NCBI GenBank assembly: GCA_014379905.1
Contig: JACMKX010000144.1
Location: 62,001 to 126,000 of the forward strand
Reading direction: 5' to 3'
DNA length: 64,000 bases
DNA from: Ferruginibacter sp.
GTDB taxonomy: Bacteria > Bacteroidota > Bacteroidia > Chitinophagales > Chitinophagaceae
In this document: positions 16,519 through 25,279 of the stretch, piece by piece
How the letters are laid out: every line of letters starts with the position of its first letter
Position numbering within the stretch: position 1 is the first letter of the stretch
Position numbers and translations under genes: made by a program
Notes under the pieces: generated by a model
Told to the model about the DNA's origin: nothing
Databases searched by the model: none
What the model saw: only the letters and a program-made list of their open reading frames with translations

Positions 16519-17865
16519 ATGAAAGATAAAATGAAACGAGTATTCCAACTTTCTTATTCCTTATTGCTCATTTCTTATTCCTTATTTCTTCCCTCTTGTT
16601 CTGTAAATAAACAGATTAACAAACAGGCACAACAATTATTATTTGCTGACTCATCCATCAGCCACGGGCATATCGGTATTTCGGTGTATGATCCTTCTAC
16701 CGGAAAATATTTATACAACCACAATGCAGACAAATATTTTATACCTGCCAGCAATACAAAATTATTTAGCTGGTATGCCGGGATGAAGTACCTGGCGGAT
16801 AGTTTGGTGGGATTACGTCATTATATTAATGATTATACAAAGCAGACATATATTCTTCCTGCAGGAGATCCGACTTTTCTTTTGCCGGAATTTAGTTACC
16901 AGCCAGTCCTCTCCTTTCTGGAAAAAGCAGATACCATTCATTTGCAAATATCTAAAACAGTAGCGCCTTATGGAAATGGATGGGCCTGGAATGATTACAT
17001 GGACGACTATATGACACCCCGGAGCGAATTCCCGGTTTTCGGAAACAGGTTATCCACCAAATGGATCAGCAATGATAGTATTCAGGTTTATCCGGAATAT
17101 TTTAAAAAAATTAGTCTTTCAGGAAAGAGTTTTAGAAATATTACCAGATTCAATCGTCGGCGCCAGCCTGACATGGGTTTTGTGATAGTAAGGTCTTTCG
17201 ATGCCAACGATATTCAATTTTTATCTGGAGATACAAAAGAACAAGTTATTTCCTTTTATCCTGACCCTGTTCTTGTTTCAAAACTTCTTGAAGACACCTT
17301 AAAAAAGCAAATAGATATTTCTTCACACTACACTCGGGGAACGCCAATTTACTCTCAACCCTCGGATTCCCTCTTCAAACCTATGATGCATCGCAGCGAT
17401 AATTTTTTTGCAGAGCAAACTCTGCTTATGGCCAGCAATGAATATTTGGGTTACATGAGCGACAGGAATATGATTGACACTATGCTGAAAACCACTTTAA
17501 AGGATATTCCTCAAAAACCCCGTTGGGTTGATGGTAGCGGGCTCAGCCGTTATAATTTATTTACACCACAGGATTTTGTATGGCTCCTCAACAAAACAAA
17601 AAATGAATTCAGCTGGGAGCGCATTAAAAATATTTTACCAACGGGCGGAGAAGGAACGCTAAGCAGTTATTATAAAAATGAAGCCGGTTTTATCTATGCA
17701 AAAACAGGTACCCTCAGCAACAACTGTGCATTGAGCGGTTATCTTATCACAAAGAAAAATAAATTGTTGATATTTTCTGTGCTGGTGAATAATTATCCCG
17801 GTGCGGCTACCCCTGTACGGAGAGCGGTAGAAAAATTCATTAAAAATTTGAGGGAGAAATATTAA
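16519..17865 (+). CDS. dacB: D-alanyl-D-alanine carboxypeptidase/endopeptidase, PBP4 (S13) family
   Basis: 448 aa penicillin-binding protein that trims or cleaves peptidoglycan peptides. The signal ends LFLPSC, suggesting a lipoprotein. The three active-site motifs are all present: SNTK in YFIPASNTKLF, SDN in MMHRSDNFFAE and KTG in IYAKTGTLSN. The large insertion domain of S13 enzymes lies between the first two. The signal-peptide DNA contains a near-duplicate of TTCTTATTCCTTATT, giving SYSLLLISYSLFL, which looks repeat-derived. The gene is convergent with mutL. Confidence 0.88.
   Translation: MKDKMKRVFQLSYSLLLISYSLFLPSCSVNKQINKQAQQLLFADSSISHGHIGISVYDPSTGKYLYNHNADKYFIPASNTKLFSWYAGMKYLADSLVGLRHYINDYTKQTYILPAGDPTFLLPEFSYQPVLSFLEKADTIHLQISKTVAPYGNGWAWNDYMDDYMTPRSEFPVFGNRLSTKWISNDSIQVYPEYFKKISLSGKSFRNITRFNRRRQPDMGFVIVRSFDANDIQFLSGDTKEQVISFYPDPVLVSKLLEDTLKKQIDISSHYTRGTPIYSQPSDSLFKPMMHRSDNFFAEQTLLMASNEYLGYMSDRNMIDTMLKTTLKDIPQKPRWVDGSGLSRYNLFTPQDFVWLLNKTKNEFSWERIKNILPTGGEGTLSSYYKNEAGFIYAKTGTLSNNCALSGYLITKKNKLLIFSVLVNNYPGAATPVRRAVEKFIKNLREKY
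16549..16590 (+). repeat. Duplicated phrase in the PBP signal peptide
   Basis: TTCTTATTCCTTATT occurs twice, separated by GCTCA, encoding the hydrophobic core SYSLLLISYSLFL. Confidence 0.7.
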
Positions 17866-17872
17866 ATACAAT

Positions 17873-17904
17873 AACACGAATTCCAGCCACGAATTACACG
17901 AATT
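17873..17904. repeat. Dispersed repeat, CACGAATT family
   Basis: ACACGAATTCCAGCCACGAA then TTACACGAATTA, in the convergent gap between the PBP gene and mutL. Same family as 10441-10561 and 46200-46228. Confidence 0.65.
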
Positions 17905-17923
17905 ATTTATTAGCCATTTAATC

Positions 17924-17950
17924 CCTTAGCGTCTTGGCGCCTTAGCGGTT
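17924..17950. repeat. Dispersed repeat, TTTGCG family (copy 2)
   Basis: CCTTAGCGTCTTGGCGCCTT then AGCGG, adjoining the CACGAATT copy. Two repeat families are packed into one 95-nt gap. Confidence 0.55.
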
Positions 17951-17960
17951 ACCAACCAAC

Positions 17961-19793
17961 CTACCTCCCAAACATCTTATCCAATTCTTCTTTCTTAAAA
18001 CTCATATAAGTCGGCTTACCATTGGGCGTACTATTAGGTACTGCGCATACAAACAACTCTTCCAGCAAAACACCCATTTCTTTTTGCGTTAAAGAAGTGC
18101 CCGATTTTATAGATTGCTGCAGCGACATAGAGCGCAATAATTTTTCCCTGCGGGAAAATTTAAGGTCATTGCTGAAATGCTTGTATTGCTCCAGCATTTT
18201 TTCCAGCGCTGTTTTTTCATTGCCCTGCAATAGATCGGCCGGTGTTCCCTGTATCACAAAAGTATTGTTGCCAAAAGGTTCCAGTAAATAACCCAGTTGA
18301 TGAAGATCGGGCAATAATTCATTCAGCAATACCGCATCTCCGGCGCTTAGTTCTATGGTGGAAGGAAATAAACTGCTTTGCGTGGCAATGGGTTTACCCG
18401 CCACCGCATTGCTGAATCTTTCATACAATACTCTTTCATGCGCATTCTGCTGGTTGATCAATAAATACCCTTTATCGTTTTGTGCTATGATATAAGCATT
18501 GTGTACTTGCAAAAGATCTCCCGAAAAATTTAGCATGGTAATATTTGCGGTAGTTGCCTGCTGAACAGACTGATGTATGGGAAATTTTTCTCCATAAAAA
18601 ATTTCCATCTCACCCTTCACAGGGCGTGGCGGAAAGCTAAGGTCGCTCCGTCTTTCCACAAAATGCGCCTGGTTCTTTTGAGTGAAGGTCTGGTATAGAC
18701 TGGAGGAAGCAGCTGATGATTTTATTTCGTCTGTAAATGGTTTGTTCACTGCATCCAGGTTTTGAATACCAGCGTCCAGTTCAAAATCGAGGGTAGGCGT
18801 AATGCTGAATTGTGCCAGCGCATGTTTTACCGCACTCTGCACAAAAGCATACACGATCTTTTCATCTTCAAATTTTATTTCCTGCTTGGTAGGATGAACA
18901 TTAATATCCAGCTGCGCAGGATCCAGGTCAATAAACAAGGTATACATCGGGAAACTATCTTTTGCGATCATTTCATTAAAAGCATTCATTACCGCATGAT
19001 TGAGGTAAGCACTTTTTATAAAACGGCTGTTCACAAAAAAGTATTGATCTCCCCTTGTTTTTTTAGCTGTTTCAGGCTTGCCCACAAAACCTGTAATGTT
19101 GAGGTAGTCTGTATGCTCCTGCACTGCTACCAGTTTTGCGTTGTAGCTATTTCCTAAAATTTGCACAATGCGTTGTTTCAACGATCCCTTCTCTAAATGA
19201 AAAACCTGCTGACCATTAGAGCTCAGTGAAAAAAATATTTCCGGAAAAGCCATGGCGACCCTGATGAATTCATCAACAATATGCCTTAATTCGGATGGAT
19301 TGCTTTTTAAAAAATTTCTGCGTGCAGGCACATTGAAGAATAAATTTTTCATGGCAATACTGGTGCCTTGTTCCATGGCCACGGGTTCCTGCTTTTTAAC
19401 AACACTATTTTCTATCTCAATATAAACACCGGCATCATCTTCTTTTCTTTTGGTTTTTAATTCCACCTGTGCCACAGCTGCAATACTCGCCAATGCTTCC
19501 CCTCTAAAACCCATTGTTTTTATCCGAAACAAATCATCAATATTCCTGATCTTGGAAGTAGCGTGGCGCTCAAAAGCCATCCTGGCATCGGTTTCACTCA
19601 TGCCTTTACCATTGTCTATCACCTGTATCAATGCCTTGCCCGCATCATTGATGAGCAGCCTAATTTCATCTGCACCTGCATCCACCGCATTTTCCAGCAA
19701 TTCCTTTACGGCGCTCGCAGGGCGCTGGATCACTTCGCCTGCAGCAATCTGGTTGGCGATGTTATCGGGCAGTAATTGAATTATATCGGGCAA
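17961..19793 (-). CDS. mutL: DNA mismatch repair protein MutL
   Basis: 610 aa. The GHKL ATPase domain is intact: LLENAVDAGADEI, IDNGKGM, GFRGEALASIAA and the PxPVHPTKxE-like DINVHPTKQEIKF. The C-terminal dimerisation domain follows a linker at about 330-420. The endonuclease motif DQHAx2Ex4E reads INQQNAHERVLYE (about 443-455), with the metal-binding Asp changed to Asn and the His to Gln. The CPHGRP motif reads TPNGKP, and no ACR-like motif is evident. This MutL may therefore lack the usual nicking site, although the change could be lineage-wide. Confidence 0.93.
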   Translation of the reverse strand: MPDIIQLLPDNIANQIAAGEVIQRPASAVKELLENAVDAGADEIRLLINDAGKALIQVIDNGKGMSETDARMAFERHATSKIRNIDDLFRIKTMGFRGEALASIAAVAQVELKTKRKEDDAGVYIEIENSVVKKQEPVAMEQGTSIAMKNLFFNVPARRNFLKSNPSELRHIVDEFIRVAMAFPEIFFSLSSNGQQVFHLEKGSLKQRIVQILGNSYNAKLVAVQEHTDYLNITGFVGKPETAKKTRGDQYFFVNSRFIKSAYLNHAVMNAFNEMIAKDSFPMYTLFIDLDPAQLDINVHPTKQEIKFEDEKIVYAFVQSAVKHALAQFSITPTLDFELDAGIQNLDAVNKPFTDEIKSSAASSSLYQTFTQKNQAHFVERRSDLSFPPRPVKGEMEIFYGEKFPIHQSVQQATTANITMLNFSGDLLQVHNAYIIAQNDKGYLLINQQNAHERVLYERFSNAVAGKPIATQSSLFPSTIELSAGDAVLLNELLPDLHQLGYLLEPFGNNTFVIQGTPADLLQGNEKTALEKMLEQYKHFSNDLKFSRREKLLRSMSLQQSIKSGTSLTQKEMGVLLEELFVCAVPNSTPNGKPTYMSFKKEELDKMFGR

Positions 19794-19922
19794 AATCTTG
19801 TAATTTGTGAGTGCAAAAATAGCATATCCTGACTAGTTAACCAGTTAACTAATCAACTACTTAGCGAGTGTGACCATCTCGCCTGCTATTGTCGCAACTA
19901 ATCAGATAATTAAAATCAAAGA

Positions 19923-22838
19923 ATGAAGAAAATTCTTGCTGCCATTTGCCTGCTAACCGCTTCAAATGCCTTTTCTCAGTCAACTGTACAGTCTAAAGCC
20001 TGGGCGGATAGTGTCTACAAAAGTTTAAGCAACGAAGAGCGCATAGCCCAGTTAATGGTAGTTCGATTATCTACCATTGATGGTAAAACAAAACATGTTA
20101 CTTTTTACGATGATAAAGTAAGTGAGTTAATAAAAAAATATAATATTGGTGGCATTTGTGTTTTCCAGGGCAGCCCGGTAAAACAGGCAGATATCATTAA
20201 CAGACTACAGGCACAGGCCAAAACGCCTGTCCTCATGTGTATTGATGGAGAATGGGGTGTTGGTATGAGGATGATCGACAGCGTATTGCCCCTGCCCCGC
20301 CAGATGATGCTCGGCGCTATGCAGGATGCGAATGTTGTTTATCAATATGGAAAACTGGTAGGTGAGCAGTGTAAACGTGTGGGCATACAGGTAAACTATG
20401 CGCCCGTGGTGGATGTAAACAACAATCCCAATAACCCTGTTATCAATGACCGCAGTTTTGGTGAAGACAAATACAAAGTGGCCAGCTACGGTATTCAATA
20501 TATGAAAGGAATGCAGGATGTAGGCGTAATGGCCTGCGCCAAACATTTTCCCGGACATGGTGATGTAGATGTAGACTCGCATTACGACCTGCCCGTTATT
20601 AATAAAAGCGTAGCGCAATTAGATTCACTGGAACTGTATCCTTTCCGCCAGATTTTTAATGCCGGCATCGGCAGTGTAATGGTAGCACATTTGTATATTC
20701 CTGCTATTGACAATACTGCCAACCGTGCAACATCTTTATCGCCGCAAAATATTAATGGCTTAATGAGAAAAGACCTGGGTTACCAGGGTTTAACTTTTAC
20801 GGATGCATTGGAAATGCAGGGCGTAAAAAAATTCTATCCCGATGGGGAAGCCTCTGTACAATCATTAATAGCAGGAAATGATATGCTTTGCCTGCCGGGT
20901 GATGTACCTGTGTCTATCGAAAAAATTAAGGACGCCATAAAAGCCAGCAAACTAAGCTGGACAGATATTGAAGGGCACTGCAAAAAAGTTTTGGAAGCAA
21001 AATATTTATACGGGTTAAATAATTATCAGCCCATCAAGACCGGCAATTTAACCAACGATTTAAATGCGGGTATCCCGGAAATGCGAAGGCTGGTGGCAGA
21101 AAATGCGATTACGCTGGTTACAAAAAAAGATGACAGTTTTTTCCCGTTGGGCAACTGGAATAATAATAAACCCAATGATGTTGCCTTTGTAGTAATCGGC
21201 ACTAAAAAAGACAATGCACTGGTACAAAGAATGAAAAAAGATTACAATGCTGGTATATTTTATATGGAAGATAATGTGAAGAGCAAAGCCGATATAGATG
21301 CATTTATAAAAAAGTTGGCTCCATATAAAAAGATAGTAATCGGGTTGCATGAACTGGGCCGGAATGCTGCCACAAATTTTGGTATCAGTCCTGTTACTGC
21401 TTCCCTGGTAAATCAGTTACAGGAAAAAACAAACAGTATTATCCTCCAGTTTGGCAATGCCTATGCTGCAAAAAACTGGTGCAATGCAAAGAACCTGGTC
21501 ATTTGTTATGAAGATGACGCCATTGTGCAGAATACAGCTGCTGACCTGTTGGAGGGCAAAATTTCATTCAAAGGCGTATTGCCTGTTACTGTTTGCAAAG
21601 AGTTTACTTATGGAAAAGGAATTGTAACCGTAAAAAAAAAGACCAGTAAAAATCAATGGAATTTAGATATGGCCCGTATAGGGAAAATTGATTCTATTGC
21701 CAACGATGCTATCTTAAAACAAGGTGCACCGGGCTGTGTAGTATTATTGGTAAAAGATGGTAAAATAGCTTTTCAAAAAGCCTATGGTACTTACGAATAC
21801 AATTCAGCAGAAAATATGAATGCGGTCTCGGTATTTGACATGGCTTCTGTTACAAAAATTTGCGCCACCACTATTTCCATTATGAAATTATACGACGAAG
21901 GAAAAGTGGATCTTAAAAAAAAACTGGGCGATTATCTTCCATCCGTAAAAGGTACCAACAAAGAGCATTTACTCATCAGTAAAATATTATTGCACCAGGC
22001 CGGCCTGGTATCCTACATCCCATTTTATAAACAAACAGTTGATACTGCCGGCGTTCCTTTGCCGGGTATTTATGCAGATAAAAAGAAAGACGGCTACAGC
22101 GCAAGAGTAGCCAATAATATGTACCTGGCAGATGCATGGCAGGATAGCATTCAGCAGAAAATTTTACGCAGTCCCTTAGGTGCAGAAGATAAATACATTT
22201 ACAGCGACAATGATTTTATTTACCTGGGTAAAATAGTAGAACAGGTTACCGGCCTTTCGCTTGACAATTATGTGAGAAGAACTTTTTATGTTCCCATGGG
22301 TTTGAGCGATATCGGTTTTAAACCAACCCAAAGAATGCCGCTAAGCAAAATTGTGCCTACAGAAAATGAAAAGATCTTCAGGCGCCAGCTGATCCGTGGC
22401 GATGTACATGACCCCGGCGCTGCTATGATGGGTGGCGTAGCAGGCCATGCCGGTTTATTCAGTACTGCCTATGATATTGCTGCCATCATGCAAATGCTCA
22501 TGGATGGCGGTATGTACAATGGCCATCGTTATATTCAACCTGAAACTGTTGACCTTTTTACAAAATACCAGAGCAACATAAGCCGGCGTGGATACGGGTT
22601 TGATAAACCGGAAAAAGACAATGACAAACGTGCAGAACCATACCCGACTTTATCAGCCTCTGCCAAAACGTTTGGCCATACCGGCTTCACGGGTACCTGC
22701 ACCTGGGCCGATCCTGAAAAAAATTTAGTGTATGTTTTTTTAAGCAACAGGGTGAATCCTGATGGAAGCAATACTTTATTAAAAATGAATGTGCGGCCTA
22801 AAATACATGAAACGATTTACCAAGCGATAATGGAGTAA
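19923..22838 (+). CDS. GH3 glycosidase fused to a beta-lactamase-fold serine hydrolase
   Basis: 971 aa, with signal peptide MKKILAAICLLTASNAFSQ. Residues about 30-370 are a GH3 domain of the NagZ type: CAKHFPGHGDVDVDSHYDLP carries the His/Asp of the N-acetylglucosaminidase loop, and TFTDALEM carries the nucleophile Asp. A linking domain follows (about 380-560). Residues about 585-971 are a class C beta-lactamase/transpeptidase-like domain with SVTK (in MASVTKIC), YSDND as the YxN-like motif, and HTGFTGT. The pairing suggests combined cleavage of peptidoglycan sugars and peptides in the periplasm or at the surface. It probably acts in wall recycling or predation-like digestion; substrate unproven. 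Confidence 0.88.
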   Translation: MKKILAAICLLTASNAFSQSTVQSKAWADSVYKSLSNEERIAQLMVVRLSTIDGKTKHVTFYDDKVSELIKKYNIGGICVFQGSPVKQADIINRLQAQAKTPVLMCIDGEWGVGMRMIDSVLPLPRQMMLGAMQDANVVYQYGKLVGEQCKRVGIQVNYAPVVDVNNNPNNPVINDRSFGEDKYKVASYGIQYMKGMQDVGVMACAKHFPGHGDVDVDSHYDLPVINKSVAQLDSLELYPFRQIFNAGIGSVMVAHLYIPAIDNTANRATSLSPQNINGLMRKDLGYQGLTFTDALEMQGVKKFYPDGEASVQSLIAGNDMLCLPGDVPVSIEKIKDAIKASKLSWTDIEGHCKKVLEAKYLYGLNNYQPIKTGNLTNDLNAGIPEMRRLVAENAITLVTKKDDSFFPLGNWNNNKPNDVAFVVIGTKKDNALVQRMKKDYNAGIFYMEDNVKSKADIDAFIKKLAPYKKIVIGLHELGRNAATNFGISPVTASLVNQLQEKTNSIILQFGNAYAAKNWCNAKNLVICYEDDAIVQNTAADLLEGKISFKGVLPVTVCKEFTYGKGIVTVKKKTSKNQWNLDMARIGKIDSIANDAILKQGAPGCVVLLVKDGKIAFQKAYGTYEYNSAENMNAVSVFDMASVTKICATTISIMKLYDEGKVDLKKKLGDYLPSVKGTNKEHLLISKILLHQAGLVSYIPFYKQTVDTAGVPLPGIYADKKKDGYSARVANNMYLADAWQDSIQQKILRSPLGAEDKYIYSDNDFIYLGKIVEQVTGLSLDNYVRRTFYVPMGLSDIGFKPTQRMPLSKIVPTENEKIFRRQLIRGDVHDPGAAMMGGVAGHAGLFSTAYDIAAIMQMLMDGGMYNGHRYIQPETVDLFTKYQSNISRRGYGFDKPEKDNDKRAEPYPTLSASAKTFGHTGFTGTCTWADPEKNLVYVFLSNRVNPDGSNTLLKMNVRPKIHETIYQAIME

Positions 22839-22844
22839 TAGTTT

Positions 22845-22908
22845 ACGGCAAAGACGCTAAGGCGCAAAAATTATAACGCTTGAATCTCAGCGTGTTTGCG
22901 GTCGCTTA
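22845..22908. repeat. Dispersed repeat, TTTGCG family (copy 3, inverted pair)
   Basis: ACGGCAAAGACGCTAAGGCG faces AGCGTGTTTGCGGT across a short loop; the arms pair with about two mismatches. It fills the convergent gap after the GH3 fusion gene. Confidence 0.65.
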
Positions 22909-22910
22909 TA

Positions 22911-23768
22911 CTAATATAATTTCAATAGTACCTCTTTCAATTCATCCATGTTCTTCCAGGGAATCTGATGATCGGCGTCTTTTATAGTATCAGATACAAT
23001 AGAGGCTGCATTGACCATCATTTTCGTTCCATATTCCACATTACCAATAGGTACCCAGGTATCTTTATCTCCATGAACAAAAATTACTTTGCAGGTAACT
23101 TTTTTAAAATCTTCCTGTAAAGGGACCAGGTCTTTTTTTAGGTATAATAATTCTGTATTACTGGGACCAAAAGCGCCCGGTAATCCCCAATATAGAGGCC
23201 GCACGTTCACGATCTTTCTCCAGGTTTCTTTGGCTTCCTTGCTTACGTCCAAGGCACCGGCGATGATCACGATTGATTCAAATAATGTAGGATTGTCTGC
23301 TGCGAGTTTAATAGATAATGGACCTCCATAGCTATGTCCCGCAAGAAACATAGGATGGGCATTTTTTATTTGTTGTAAAACGGGCATTATCATATTCGCC
23401 TGCTCCTGTAAATGCTGTGCTTTTCCAAAACTACTGAAACCAAAGCCCGGCCTGTCTATAGCCACGATCCGGAACTTCTTCCGCATGTCGTCATCCCACA
23501 TATATTTCATATAATTCATCCAGCTGCCGGGACTACCATGAATGAAAACCAATGTAGGCAAACTATCGGGACCACTTACCACATAATGTAAATGACGCTT
23601 ATTAATGACCGTATCAAATATCTTTAGCGGAATATGTTTTGATTCAAAAAGACCATAAGCTTTTTTATCACTCCACCTGTTTTTCATGATCAGACATTGA
23701 GATAAAAAGACCCATACTAATAATAAGGAGAAGAAGATTAATAAAAATCGAGTTACTTTTTTAAGCAT
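22911..23768 (-). CDS. Membrane-anchored alpha/beta hydrolase
   Basis: 285 aa. An N-terminal hydrophobic segment (7-24, RFLLIFFSLLLVWVFLSQ) anchors or exports it. The fold is clear: LVFIHGSPGSWMNYM forms the oxyanion region, the nucleophile Ser146 is in AGHSYGG, the acid is in HGDKDTWVP and the His is in DADHQIPW. Substrate unknown; the pattern suits a small ester or lipid hydrolase. It is convergent with the GH3 fusion gene and sits just upstream (on its own strand) of no partner, so it is probably monocistronic. Confidence 0.8.
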   Translation of the reverse strand: MLKKVTRFLLIFFSLLLVWVFLSQCLIMKNRWSDKKAYGLFESKHIPLKIFDTVINKRHLHYVVSGPDSLPTLVFIHGSPGSWMNYMKYMWDDDMRKKFRIVAIDRPGFGFSSFGKAQHLQEQANMIMPVLQQIKNAHPMFLAGHSYGGPLSIKLAADNPTLFESIVIIAGALDVSKEAKETWRKIVNVRPLYWGLPGAFGPSNTELLYLKKDLVPLQEDFKKVTCKVIFVHGDKDTWVPIGNVEYGTKMMVNAASIVSDTIKDADHQIPWKNMDELKEVLLKLY

Positions 23769-23871
23769 TTTTTGCTATGTCATTTGAGAAATAACCGAAG
23801 TTAGTTTTAATTCAATATCAAAATGCATATGGTTTTTCAAATACTTTCTACAAATTTAAAGTGTTTGTATC

Positions 23872-25272
23872 CTACAGCAACCCAGCCGCATTCTTAAGTT
23901 TAGCCTCGGTAATAAAATATTTTGTTTTTATTTCCAGTAGTTTTTGGCGGGCTTCTATGGCCTTTGTTTCCCTGCTGTTGATTAAAAACAAAGAGCTTTC
24001 TCCATTAAAAAACCTTGTCTCTTCTGCCAGCTGCAGGCGCAGGTAGTTTTTATATACTTCTTCCTGCAGGGTAATTTGTTTTTTAACATTGGTAAATTCA
24101 TTAAAAGCAATGCTAACCTTGTTAATGATCAACTGCCTGGTAAAATCCTTTTCAATAACAGTTTCATTTACCTTGAGTTTAGCCATTTTATATTCGCCCC
24201 TGCCCTGCGATAGCCTTAGCGGTACAGAAAAGCTCATACTAAACCGATAATTACTTTCCGATAAAAAAGCCCCGGCAGTTTTTAATACATCATAACCCTT
24301 TCCCAAGTGATTGTATTTTAAATTAACGAATGGCAACAACTCCTGAAATTTAAGGCGTCGGTTTATATCCAATACCTTCAGTTTAAAGTCAAACTCTTTT
24401 AATTTGGGATGGTTGATAATAGCACTATCTATAAAATTGCTAACTACTGCTGCTGGTTGTAACGCAAAATCTATATCAAGTTGGCCGGCTGTGGGTGTAA
24501 TTTCCGGCAACATTTGAAAAGGTTCACCGTTTTGCTTCCACAAAAAAGCACTTAAGTTAATCCCTGTATTTAAAAAATTGAGCAGGGCGTCATTTTGCAA
24601 GTACCTGAAACTTTGCAACTGTGCCGCCGTTTCTACTGTGTCAATGGCGGCTCTTTCTCCAAGGTTAACCGTATTTTTTACCAGCTTCAGCCTGTTTTCA
24701 TTTACCTGTACTGCTTCACTTATAACTTTAAACAGCTCATAACTGCTAACCCATTCCCAGTAAGCCATGGAAGCCTCTAACATCAAATCATTTATTACTG
24801 TTCTTTTTTCAACAACAGATAAGCTGCGGTAAATACCTGCTGTTTTTAAAGCCGCCCGCCTTTTATCCATCAGTAAATTTTTTGCCAATGGCAGAGATAC
24901 ACCCGCAAAACTGGTTTTACCTATAGTTTCGGTAGGGTCTAATCGGTCGCCTGCCAGGTAACCTGTGCCAGCGTACAATTCTACTCCATACCAGGTGGGA
25001 ATATTAAGCACAGGATCCACTGCATTATAATAACGGATACCATCAAATTTTTTTTGTGCTGTAGTAGTTTTTAATTCCGGATCAAACATACCACGTGCTG
25101 CCAATTGCTGTGCCTTTGCATTGTCTATAGCAATCTCTGCCTGCCTTACCACCGGATGGTACAACCGTACAATGTTTAAAAAAACTTCTGCAGATAAAAG
25201 CGGTTGTTCTGTTTCCTGTGCGTTTGCAGTTACAATACAAAAAAAAGCAATTGCGATCATTAAAATTTTCAT
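23872..25272 (-). CDS. TolC-family outer-membrane channel of a type I secretion-like operon
   Basis: 466 aa with signal peptide ending TANAQ. It is mostly long amphipathic helices with the two repeated outer-membrane efflux halves typical of TolC (for example about 30-230 and 270-460). It forms the outer-membrane duct for a tripartite exporter. It starts 7 nt after the HlyD gene's stop, and the ABC gene precedes that, so all three are one operon in the order ABC, HlyD, TolC. No peptidase or accessory gene follows. Confidence 0.85.
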   Translation of the reverse strand: MKILMIAIAFFCIVTANAQETEQPLLSAEVFLNIVRLYHPVVRQAEIAIDNAKAQQLAARGMFDPELKTTTAQKKFDGIRYYNAVDPVLNIPTWYGVELYAGTGYLAGDRLDPTETIGKTSFAGVSLPLAKNLLMDKRRAALKTAGIYRSLSVVEKRTVINDLMLEASMAYWEWVSSYELFKVISEAVQVNENRLKLVKNTVNLGERAAIDTVETAAQLQSFRYLQNDALLNFLNTGINLSAFLWKQNGEPFQMLPEITPTAGQLDIDFALQPAAVVSNFIDSAIINHPKLKEFDFKLKVLDINRRLKFQELLPFVNLKYNHLGKGYDVLKTAGAFLSESNYRFSMSFSVPLRLSQGRGEYKMAKLKVNETVIEKDFTRQLIINKVSIAFNEFTNVKKQITLQEEVYKNYLRLQLAEETRFFNGESSLFLINSRETKAIEARQKLLEIKTKYFITEAKLKNAAGLL

Positions 25273-25279
25273 TGATAAT

